Origin: Rodentolepis nana
Taxonomy: Eukaryota > Platyhelminthes > Cestoda > Cyclophyllidea > Hymenolepididae
Direction: 5' to 3'
Assembly: GCA_900617975.1 (NCBI GenBank)
Contig: UZAE01012668.1
Coordinates: 1 to 34,246 of the forward strand
Length of the DNA stretch: 34,246 nucleotides
A model generated the notes under the pieces. That model searched no databases and was not told the origin of the DNA. It saw only the letters and a list, made by a program, of their open reading frames with translations. Both the position numbers and the translations under genes were made by a program. Position 1 is the first letter of the stretch, and each line of letters starts with the position of its first letter. Positions 8,421 through 19,033 of the stretch are shown here, one piece after another.

Positions 8421-11400
8421 ATGATTGGAAGTCCTGTATGTGTTGGTGAATCATCAGAAAGAAAGTAAGTTAATGATACATTCATATCATCTTATATGAT
8501 TGACCTCTTTTTAACATTTTAGTCATGAAAGTAACGTTTAAATAGTTACATTGCAAAATTCTTCAAATACTTTTCATTTATTTCATTTTTAATTTCTAAT
8601 ATACACTGCCTTTTATTTTTCTTTCTTTTGTTTAGCCATGAGACTGATTCTTCTTCTACTTCATCAGCAAATTCTAAAGTTCAGCCACCTTCAATAACTC
8701 TTAATCACAGTATTCAATCCGATTTCTGTAAGGCTTTACTTAAATAATTTCTTCTATCTAGGCTTCGAACAAGCTCGTCTTAGAGAAACTAATAATGCTA
8801 AAAAATTATTAGATCTTCCTGCCGATGTTTGTTATACTTTGCCTTAAATTACATTCGTGTCTTCTTTAGGATAACCAATTCCTTGTTGCCAAAGGCATCC
8901 TTACAAAAATATGTCGCAAAAAACCGAAACAGAGAACCTTCTTCTTGTTTAACGATTCGATTGTCTATGCAAATATTTCTTTTGGCAAATTGGTATGATC
9001 AGTTTTTCTTATTAGAATTGCTCCTTCTTTTACTAGCTTGCTCATCCGCACGCGTTTAAATTGGAAGAAGTTACGATTACGGATGTGATTGATAGCGGAA
9101 GTAAGATGCCCTCTTTGAATCACTCGATTTAATCTCCTCTAGTTTATAGATACGGCTTCATTATCGAAACTCCAAAAAAGTCTTTCACTGTATACGCCTC
9201 GCTTGCAGAAGAGAAGAGAAGGTGGGTGGAAAGTATTAACCTATACGCCGAAGCTGCAAGACAAGCTGCTGGGAAAGGTTTGTTCTTATTTGTCGCTTAC
9301 GTTTTTAACACCTACGCTTACCTGATCGTTTAACTTACTATAAAGCCGTAACGTCGTTGTGTGTGCTAATTATCTGCATATTATCATCTGCACGCGATAA
9401 CTTCATGGTCAGTAATCAGCTCAAATGCTAATTAGCTTCATAGGTTGGATGTAGAGTTTGTATGTTATTAGGGACTTGAAATGACTTTCAGTGATTAGTA
9501 AATGGATTTAAAACTCGATTGAAATCTTCAAATTGGAAATCTAAGAGGCAGAAAATTTCTACATGTTCTTATCCCTAAATGCATTCAAAATAACCCCATA
9601 ACGCTTTTCTTTACACGTACTTTGGACAGAAGCCATGCATTTTCATCACCCCAGAGATTTAACAATCTGTAAACTAGCTGCGGCACCGAAACTGAGATCT
9701 TTAAATTCATAGACGAGCATGAATTCCATCATCTATTGGAAGTTGGCAAGGTCTTCCGATTATGCCGTTCTTCACCACATCCAGGATTTATGAAATATAG
9801 TCAAGTAGTTACCAAGATATACAGTCTTACATCCAAATATTACTTCTTAAATGAAATGGATAATCAATGGAGTTGTCAGTATACTTATCTGCGACGTCTG
9901 AAATCACAAGTTTGTCCCCAATCAGTACACACCTACTGCACTGGTTCAGTCCGGCTATAAAAGGAGTGGCAGAATCTGAGGCAGTTTCATGGTGCTATTC
10001 TTCCACACTAAATTATTATTGTAAGTCACTGTCATAGATGGACTTGGGGGTTATTCATGATCATTATGAGCATCTTGTCACCGATTAAACGTAGAGTTTT
10101 ATACATTGGGTGCCTTATACCTAAATCATGTGGGCATATGCTATCCACTCGTTTGAAAAGCTTTGACTTTATTTTACAGATCAGAATTCACCTCAGTCTA
10201 TCAACAATTTTTGTTTTGTGCTTCATCTATTCCTATAATTTAGATGTCCAAAAAAACTTATCTCTTCTCACAAAATCACCGGTCTGGATTCCTAATTCTG
10301 AAGCGACTCATTGTATGGTGTGCATGGTTACTGAATTCACTCTCGTTCAGCGTCGAGTAAGTTTGTTTTTCTTTCAAATTTGCTAATGGAAGTCATTCAT
10401 AGAAATAGCTTATGAAAGTGACCCCTTATCTTGATTTTCACACTATATGTAACTTGATTATTTCATTCCAATTGCGTCTTCTCTTTAATCTTGATGACAT
10501 GGAGTAATTAAGGCGTGTAAGCATTTTTAGGTAACACTGAGTTTCTGTATTTTTTATACTATGCTACAAACTATTTTGTTTACGAGAATACGACTTCACG
10601 AACCGGAGTATTTGCAATGCTCAAAATGTCTTCTTCATGAAAGTTGATATATCAGTATGATTTTGGATATTTGGTGTTCACTTTTCATTATGCTTTATGG
10701 TGGTGTTAAACAGATTACCCTTGAAGGATTGCCAAATTCTCCAATCAACTTTAACGGTATTTTACGAAAACTATTGTTTACCTTTATCTTGTAGACACCT
10801 TGACCCTAAGTTGCTCTTACTTTGATATATTTTTAGTGCTTACCCTGGTTGACGACTAGGCCCTTACTTTTTCACTAATACCTGCACTCTTGAATGCTTT
10901 CAAATTCTTCTAGTGCATGAAGAAATATTTATTTATGCCAAATGACAGGCGTTTTGATAGTCATCACTAGCCCTATAGTTGACTTCAGGCTTCGCAGAGA
11001 GGAAGAACATCAAAGTGAAAAAGTCGAGACCGGGGGGGAGGAGGGAAGAGTGTTTCAAAGATGTGAAAGAGACAGACACAAAGGTAGATGACAGGTGAGG
11101 TGAGTACTGTGAAGTAGTCGAATATGACATGTAGGGGAGTGATGGTAGTTTGAAGTCAGAAGTCAACTGCCGGTTTACGGACTTTTTTGCCGTGTGAGTA
11201 TACGTTGCCCAGGGTGCACCATGTGGAGGTAAATCTATCGCACAACCCCATGAAGAAATATAGGACCCTGATTAATTTTACCTGTTAATTTTTTTTCTTT
11301 AACTGAGGCTCTGAATGCCCATTTCACCAACTATTCGTATTTATAAAATTTATTTCCCGAATTTCCGTTGGATTATCTTTCCTCGATGTCTATTTGTACA

Positions 11401-14400
11401 ATTGAAAGGTATCAAGTATGTTTCGCGTAATTTTACTCGTATTCTTAACCGATTAACTAAACGGTCTTCTGAATTTTGCTTTCTATTATTTGAAATATGG
11501 TCTAAATAAGCCTTTAGGCAGAACTAGAAGCAACAGTTTTGGAAAGAGTGGGAATTTACCATATTAGCAAAACCTTGCCAAAGGCAATTTCGGAGGCAAT
11601 TCTTTACGATCTACTGTCAGCCCTCCTCTGACAGCTCATCTGAAGGATGTCTTGAACCTGTGAACAATCAATTCACATTTTTTATTTTGAAATCTTTAGC
11701 ACCACTGCAGAAACTGCGGTAAGGTGGTTTGCAGCAAGTGCTCCCAACATCGCTGGGTCCTACCCGCCCAGGGTCCCAATAAACTCCGTGTCTGCAAACA
11801 CTGCCACGACCTCCTACGATCCCAACAAGTGAAGAACGAAAAGGCCGCGGAAGCAGCAGCCAAAAATGACTCCATTTACACCAGCAACAGACTCGACTTA
11901 CCTTCTCAAAGGCTACCAGTATTCGCTCCTCCCAGTAAGTTAATTTGGTACCCTAAGATATTTTAATTAAAGGATATCCTGTAAACACTTGAGAAGTAAT
12001 TGAAAATAGTGCAAGAAATTTGAAATTTCACAAAACGCTGTTTTACTTCCATCCAAACAAAAGCGGTCTGTTTGAAAGTCCCCTATTGTTCTTTTATGTT
12101 TCATTTATTTTATATCTGAATCGCTTTATTAAATGGCCGCCACAAAGCTATTATTACAATACATCTTTTTGACATTATGATGATGTTATTTATCTAAAAC
12201 TGAATTGATCTTGAGTTATTTCACATGTGACTGAATCCAAGCATCAAATGTGGGGCTTAATTGCAAAAAAAACTATTTCAGTGATAGTGAGGAAAAGATT
12301 GTTGCATAGTTAAATTTCAATTTCTACGAAAAAGGTATGGGCTTATACTTTTGGAATGCAGACGAACGACTGTCTTTAAGAATCTTACTCTAGGTGTCAA
12401 TCTCAAGTTATAAAATCCTTCTCGTATTTTAACGTCGATGGTACTGACTCTTGCCAGCATAAAATTAAACTAACTTGATCATCAAACGAAATGGATAAGT
12501 GTATGATTGTTTTGGTGAATAGCTAAAGGAAAGTGGATTCGTATTTAACATTCAGGCGAATGTCTGTATAAACGTGGTTTTCTGATCTGAATCGGGGGCA
12601 GGTTGTTCAGGTATGCTTGGTAGAGGATGGTTTTGGTGTTGGTGGCACATAACTAGTAGCTCAAATGGTTCAATCCTCACTTTGAGCTAACATTAACTCA
12701 CCCTTTTGAGTCGAGTGTCATAAATATGGGTTTTCCAAATTCAGAGTTTAAAGTAAGTTTGAATAATGCAGTCCTATAAAAAAAGACTTATTGGTCTTAT
12801 ATTACTCAAACAAAAATTTATGTCTGTATTTGGTAGATTGTTGTTTGAAGTATCTTCGCTTCATTAGTTTTCCGATGGTGGGACCTTTTTTATTCCAATG
12901 ATTTCTTTCTCATACTTTTCTATTGACATTTTATCGAATATTTTCTTGACGAGCGTACCTAATACTTGGTAGAGTTGTCGTTTCATGGTCTTCTTTAAAA
13001 TTTCGATAATCTGTCCACAGGGTTTTAACACAAAAATTAATCAATAACTTATTTTTTTTAATGTCCTTAAAATCTACCTAATTACGAAACTTTCAATTAG
13101 GTGCTTCACTTTAACCAGATCATAGAAGTTGCCTATTCACTCCTTTGGCAGTGTACAAAAAAAGTTACATTAACCTTCTTATATTTTAAAAATTGAATGA
13201 TGATTTCTCCTTTATTTTGATTGATGTTTGTTACTATTTCGTAGCAGATTTTTGCTATTCGCAGTCACTCGCATGCACGCTTTCAATGAATGCAATGACA
13301 AAGTTCTCAATATTATTTTTTACTTAAACGGTTGAGACTATACTTTTTTTGTTTACTTCAAATGATTTGCACACTTCGTAGCAGTAGAATAAAGGTGAAG
13401 TCGAAGTCAAGGGTGAGACAGGCGTGTGGGTGTTTTAAATCCGCGGTATCATCTATTGTGAAGCCCTACCCTCAAAGGCGATCAAAGTTCATTTTATTTC
13501 GGGACACTCCACTTCAGTTTTAAATTTTAGTTGTGCTTTCCCGGATGTAATTCACATCTTTAGATTTCCTCAACTGTTTATTTTATTTGTCTATTTGTTT
13601 TATTTGTCAGAAACAATTTCGAGGCTCAGTTTGAATACAGGGAACATTTTAGCTAATCGTTTAAAGAGTGAACTCAATTCTCTCAAATTATATTAGGTAC
13701 TGGATAGTCTTTAAAAACGGTGTTACTACTTCTCTTGTATAGGTGCCTTTTGCTAACAAATCAGTAATTGGTGTATCAGTCTAATCTGACTTCTCATTTA
13801 TAATGCAATTATGTTGACTTGGATTTTTAGGGGTATTTTCATCTCTCTTTTATGGTGCAAGAAAAGAAAAAATTCTATCTCTGAATTTTATTTCTTACAT
13901 TTTCATCGGGAATGAAATCTTCTCTCTTATTTAACCAACGACTACTTTGAAATGAAGTTAAAATATTTAATAGCTGTACTATACCTTCCTAACATTACTT
14001 GGAATAGGCGCTTTATGTACCTTAATAATGCCTTTAGTTAGCATCGAAGTTCTTGTAAAATGCATATTGTTATCCTCTTCGATGCCATGATCAGTAATTT
14101 TTTTTCTTTGTTAACAAATTTGAAATAGCTTTCATTTGGCTAAAACAAGAAAATTTATGTTTGGTCATATGATTTGGATAAGGGTTGTAGGTTGCTATGC
14201 TCACTTGTACCTTCTACTCAAAGATATTATTTTTAGGATGCTTTGGTTGCCGCACAAATCCGGCTTATCAGAAGTCATGAGTTCGATTTCCATCGTCACG
14301 TATATAGTAGGCACAACGACTAAACAGGTTGGTTGAATTTGAGTATCTCACTAGGAAAGCTCTAGTGTACCCCTATCTATCTAAGGAAAACCTTGTGGAA

Positions 14401-16171
14401 CTTTCCAGAATGAGCTTTGGAACTACTTATTTACAGCTTACGAAGCCATAGATTTGCTTAGCATCACCAGCTGTAATTTTCTAAACTGATTTCTTAGTGT
14501 CTAAGGCTTTGAGATCCGTTAATGTAGTGATCGGTGATTTACGAAATGGTATTCCAAGATAGCTATTTCTTGATATTCCAAACTCAGTGCATTAATCGTT
14601 GAAAATTTACGCAAAATATTTAATGCATTGGCATTTTAGTTTTGTCTTACGTTAGGTTTAAGGCCTAATCATTTCGTAGAAAAAACATGGTGAATCTATT
14701 TTTAACTGTAAAGCCGTCGTAGTTTCTTGGTTTTGTCAACTATGTTATTTAATTTAATTACCTCTGCTTTCACTATGTGTTTACGCATTAACTTGCATCT
14801 ACGTCAGTCTAAATTTCTATTTTCAGAATTACTATTCAGTCTTTAAAGTTGAAGGACTTCTTCTGCTTCTCCTATGAATAATTATCCCTTTGTGATCTTA
14901 TTCAATTCATTAAGATCGATTCTGTCATTTTCGATGGGGCTATTTCATGCATAGTAATGATGACCTTAATTAGGCGTAGAAATCGACTCCAGAACAGAAG
15001 TAATTAATGTGAATAGTTTTCTGTTGTTTATTCGAATTAAAATTATTTAAATAATCCGACTTAGACCCTTTCAATTTGAAATGGTTGAATGCGATGGTTT
15101 GTTATATCCCTGTTTTATTTATGCTAACCTGTTTCGATTTCTCCATATTTGCACGTATTCATTAGTCTTGAAGTTTCTTGAAATATTTGAATAGCAGTGG
15201 TAGTATTGAATAAATTTTCGCACTGACAATTTAGTCGAATCTGTCAGATGGTGTAATGACTAAGTACCACTTTTGAAATGGGAAATCGAATTTATTTGTT
15301 TAATATTCGAATTTGCACAGCTTGTAATAATTTGTTAACATTTCATTGGGGTACATGTATAAATTCTAAAACATAATATTAATAGGAGACCAGAAATTAA
15401 TTTGGGGGGGGGGGGTGGATAAACTGATCGCTTAAACAATTTCCCCACTTGTCCGCAAATCTTAACTAAAGCTCCTAACCACCAATCACTGGTCCTTCTG
15501 TGTCGCTTCGACCTAGTAGTAGTTTTTGTTAAAGTCATAATCGATTTTTTATTGACTTTCTTTAGATTGGCAACAACAGGTCGAAGAGAAGTTAAATTAC
15601 GGTGAAGGTGATTCAGACAGTGATACGAGCAGTGACTTCGATGGTCACTTACCTAATACTCACCTTTCGGGGTAAGTAGTATTTCCCCTGTTAACTGCTA
15701 TTTGCAATAACGCTGTATTCCATAACCCCCTATGTATGACTTTAGTTAAAATCACGATGGTAGGTTCACATTATTGGATGAAGTGCTTATAAGGCGTGAA
15801 GATTGAAGCTGCATTTAACAAAACCTAAACTAGATGGATTTGGTCTTACGAAAATATTTAATATTTTAGCTTTCAAAATGTATAGAATAGTTCTCGTTAT
15901 AAAAGGTAATCTAACTATTAGATTTCTGTTTTTTTTCATGAATTTTCACTCGGTTAGAATATTCAAATTCAATTTCTTAAAAATTAATCGGGTTTTAGCG
16001 ACAAAGTTAGTTTTACTATTGAAAACTTTTAACTCTCTTTGCAGCAAAAGTTACCAGCAATATATGCTTCCATACGGTGTTGTGACACCGGTAAATTCTG
16101 ATATGCAGCCGCGGTCACTATATTTTCAACACAAACTATTAGGGCGAATACGAATTAACATAAAGATGTGA
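8421..16171 (+). CDS. PLEKHF2: PH-FYVE protein of the Phafin family
   Basis: Phafins bind PI3P on early endosomes and act in endosome fusion, receptor traffic and autophagy. Ten inferred exons: 8421-8464, 8636-8727, 8762-8826, 8870-8992, 9037-9100, 9143-9277, 10244-10356, 11700-11934, 15566-15671 and 16045-16171 (367 residues, all junctions GT-AG and in frame). The PH domain spans about 68-175, opening with LVAKGILTKICRKKPKQRTF and closing with SFTVYAS and the Trp helix. The FYVE domain spans about 187-251, with all eight zinc ligands (C198, C201, C215, C218, C223, C226, C244, C247), RRHHCRNCG and LRVC. The canonical WxxD is WIPN (W189-N192). An acidic Asp/Ser run (EGDSDSDTSSDFD) matches the Phafin tail. 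If the last intron is not removed, a TAA at 15673 ends the protein after HLSG. Whether this is the PLEKHF1 or PLEKHF2 ortholog is not resolvable. Confidence 0.93.
10929..11248 (-). mobile_element. Dispersed retroposon copy in Phafin intron 7
   Basis: Full-length copy lying antisense to the host gene, within the intron that splits the FYVE domain. It is bracketed by a perfect 13-bp target duplication (CATGAAGAAATAT at 10916-10928 and 11249-11261). Next to the left duplication is the simple tail (TTATTTATG on plus). The head end reads GTGGAGGTAAATC, so the antisense donor site is one base off the consensus. Confidence 0.9.
11935..15565. other. Phafin intron 8 (3.6 kb), mostly plain AT-rich DNA
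   Basis: The largest intron of the gene. It holds an 8-bp perfect inverted repeat around a 15-nt loop (AGCTCAAA at 12658-12665 against TTTGAGCT at 12681-12688, loop TGGTTCAATCCTCAC), and a run of twelve G at 15404-15415. No other gene or retroposon copy was seen. Confidence 0.5.
15404..15415 (+). repeat. Homopolymer run of twelve G
   Basis: Uninterrupted G run in otherwise AT-rich intron DNA. It is one of several G or C runs of ten or more in this window. Confidence 0.85.
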
Positions 16172-17363
16172 TCAAAATACCACTGCTCCCATGATAAATG
16201 ACTCATTGGAAGAACTTTCAGCCGTCCGTCAATCTTATCAGGACAAAGCGGGAAATTTTTAGGCCAAGAAATTTTTCTGTCGATTCCATTGGTTCATGCA
16301 TGCACACACGGTAGGCCATTGACCAATGCCATCGTAGATTTTCTCCCACTGATTAGTTAGACATTGACCAATAATGTTATACTTGAAATGAGATTGTGTT
16401 GGCGGTTGTAGTTCTGGGCCTCAACTCTGCTTAAATGATGTTGATTCGTCAATAGAATGCCTTAGAATACATTAGATATCTATTGCAAAGTGCTTTCCTG
16501 TGGTTTATGATCAAGTTTTTTTAAATCTTTGTGTCTTTTAGTGTGAATGCGACCTACAGGACACAATTTTAGGTAAAATTTCTCTCTTACCCATTTTTTA
16601 TGTGCTTTGTCAAGTGTCTTTTAAACCAAATCGAATTCTGTTTACACATACATGTGACACGTGTATTTTTTTAAGCACACTCACACACACGCGCGCATGA
16701 ACGGCACATACTCGAAATTCTTAGCATATAAACACAACTGAAATCACAACTCCAAATACACAAATGCATTGTTACTTCATGTATGTTCGGTTCAAAGTAC
16801 GCTTTTTGGACAAAAGCGAAGTTTATTTTTCCTTTACATAGTGCTCTATGCAGAGATATCTTGTTGCATGCAAGCAAGTGGTAAGGGAGCTAATTTTTAC
16901 TATATTGATCAAGTAGATTGTGGTAGGGTATGTAACATTAAAGTCTAACTGGAATGGACCTTTTTTATAGTTAAGGCGCCAAAAAGATCATTGAATGTGT
17001 CTTAGAAATAAGTAGGCGAAGTTAGGTGGATGGATCGTTTACAAATGAAACGAAATTAGTCACTAATGTGTGACTAGAGAAGTAAAAGTTCGACGCCGGC
17101 CAATAGACGCACTAAGCGGTGAACATGTATTTGTGATGAAGTTATACCATAAAGTGAGTCCTTTACTCCCTTCGTACGGTCGGTGATAGATAGGTGATTT
17201 AACTTAGTTGAGAAATAGAAGTGTTTTCTTAACTTAAAAATCTTGTATTCCGCAAATCTAGAAGCTTTAGCAGCTACGTCCCTGAAAATTCAATTATCTT
17301 TATAACCGAAATCTCTGCTGAAATATGTTAAGGAATTGAGCCCACTTCATGGTAAAGTGGGGC
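16172..17363. other. Intergenic DNA after Phafin
   Basis: No gene recognised. An alternating CA/CG stretch (about 16676-16697) is the only simple repeat of note. No canonical AATAAA was seen close after the Phafin stop; a GATAAA-type variant at about 16192 is possible. Confidence 0.35.
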
Positions 17364-17391
17364 GGGGGGGGGGGGGGGGGGGGGGGGNGGG
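17364..17391 (+). repeat. Long poly-G tract with one undetermined base
   Basis: A G run from 17364 broken only by an N at 17388. The true length is probably not known, because such runs are hard to sequence. The tract could form G-quadruplex structures. Confidence 0.9.
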
Positions 17392-18129
17392 TGGTATACG
17401 AAGGTAAACGAGAAGTCTAGAGCAGTCCAAAGGTATGCAATTATCTTAATTCATGTGCTTTTTGGGTACAGATTCTAAAATATTTGTGTAGTGGATTTCA
17501 ACGCAATTCTTATCTTCGATGTCACGTACATATTAACCACTCGATTGATTAGAATGGTTAGTCGTATTACTTAAATTCCTTTTTTCTTCAAATCAAAGGC
17601 TAGGAGAACGGAGTGTTCTTTGTTATGATCTTCTCTTCTCTGTCAGATTCCGTAGCCTAAGACGTTACTCGAGTTACAAGTACAAACCGGTAACACCATA
17701 GTGCAAAACGAACAAAAGCACTATAGTGAAAAAAAGACGCATGTCTTCGTATTGGACAGGCTTAATACCATTATCCTTCAATTTCATTTGTAGTGTAAAT
17801 TGGTTCACTTTAATTAAAGTAACTACAAGGTGGAAGTAAAAGAAACGTACAAAAATTATTTTTGAAGAAAATATTATTTCCATATATGTGGCACTCTAAT
17901 GGAATGCATGATCTTAACATATTTAAGGTGAGGGTGGTTCACTGAATGTGACCTCTAATTGATTGCTATTTTTGGTCGCAGCTGCAATTCTCGCCTATTT
18001 TATCTAAACAAGTTATATTTTGCCATTTTGGGTGTTGCTTTGAAATGGTCTTTATGTGTATATTTTCATTTAAATAATCGAAGTGTAAAATATACATTGG
18101 GATCACATTTGACTGCTCAACTGTTTCTA
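17392..18129. other. Intergenic AT-rich DNA
   Basis: No sustained coding or repeat signal recognised between the poly-G tract and the next retroposon copy. Confidence 0.35.
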
Positions 18130-18145
18130 AGTATTGATCCAATAT

Positions 18146-18514
18146 TTATTTATTTCAAATGGCAGCCGTTTTGATAGATATCATTAGCCATTTAGCTGAC
18201 TTCGGGCTTCACAGAGAGAAGGTTCATCAAAGTAGCAGAAAGTCGAAGGGTGGGGAACAGAAGAGCGGTTCACAGATGTAAAAGAGGCAGACAGAAAGGT
18301 AGAGAAAAAGGTAAGGTGAGTACTGTGGAAGGGGTCGAATATGACAACCAGGGGGGTCGTGGTAGTTTGAAGTGAGAAGTCAACTGCCCAGGTGCTCCAT
18401 GTTCCCACCGATTTTGGCCGGAGTTGGTTGAGTGTGCCGATTAGCCAACTCATGAGAGCCCGGGTGGCAAATATACCTCGGTTGCTGTTTCCAGTCTAGT
18501 TTGAGAGAATATTG
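18146..18514 (-). mobile_element. Dispersed retroposon copy with a different 5' head
   Basis: Tail and body match the family, but the block with AGACTTTTTTGCCG and GTATACG is missing, and the head is replaced by about 110 bp found in no other copy here (about 18400-18514). A perfect 16-bp target duplication (AGTATTGATCCAATAT at 18130-18145 and 18515-18530) brackets body plus new head, so they inserted together. The new head contains an inverted repeat (GAGTTGG at 18421-18427, CCAACTC at 18445-18451). On the minus strand it also has TGGCTAATCGG (18437-18447), a fair match to a pol III box A, but no box B was found. Confidence 0.88.
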
Positions 18515-18530
18515 AGTATTGATCCAATAT

Positions 18531-18920
18531 AGAAACAGGTCTCTCTATCTATTTGTCAGCAATGATATCGAACAACTATAGATTCATAATTAGTGTATTT
18601 TAAAACAGATTCTAACTGCCTAATGAATATTAATTTTTTCTTAAATCTACTTTCTTATGCTATAACTAACTTGTAGCGGATTGCTACGATAGTAGAGCCT
18701 GACTGACTCAGAAATTTCTATGGCAGATCCTCCTACATCTAGCTAGACTCCCAGAACCGGCTAAGCTATAACCCAGCTATAAAGGAAACAGACGTGTAGC
18801 ACGAAGCACGTTTATTCAGTGAGTATATTGCGGATCATGTGTACATGCAAGGAGCTACTCATGATCAGGATGGGGGGGGGGTTAGGTTAAACAAACAGAG
18901 GTTGATCATTGGTCACTGTT
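18531..18920. other. Intergenic block before minisatellite
   Basis: From about 18670 the composition becomes less AT-rich. The motif GCTATAAC occurs near 18659, 18763 and 19072, and CTATAAAGG near 18777 resembles a TATA box. A run of ten G sits at 18872-18881. This could be an old LTR-type relic, but no terminal repeats or target duplication support that. Confidence 0.25.
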
Positions 18921-19033
18921 TGTACGGTCACTGCACACAGAGTTGTACGGCCGCTGCACACAGAGTTGTACGGCCGCACCTCCCAATCGTACGGTCACTG
19001 CACACAGAGTTGTACGGCCGCACCTCCCAATCC
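18921..19033. repeat. GC-rich minisatellite
   Basis: The sequence GTACGGYCRCTGCACACAGA plus GTT repeats three times, and a larger unit that adds GTACGGCCGCACCTCCCAATC is present twice, giving a two-level repeat. It is far richer in G and C than its surroundings. Short open frames across it are by-products of the repeat. Confidence 0.85.

Noticed and set aside
12619..12688. Second tRNA-like remnant (GGTAGAGGAT ... GGTTCAATCC)
   Set aside because: The spacing between the D-arm-like and box B-like motifs is too long for a tRNA and the rest does not fold; the local inverted repeat is noted under the intron.
14225..14300. Box B-like GAGTTCGATTTCC in Phafin intron 8
   Set aside because: No box A at a suitable distance and no tRNA-like fold.
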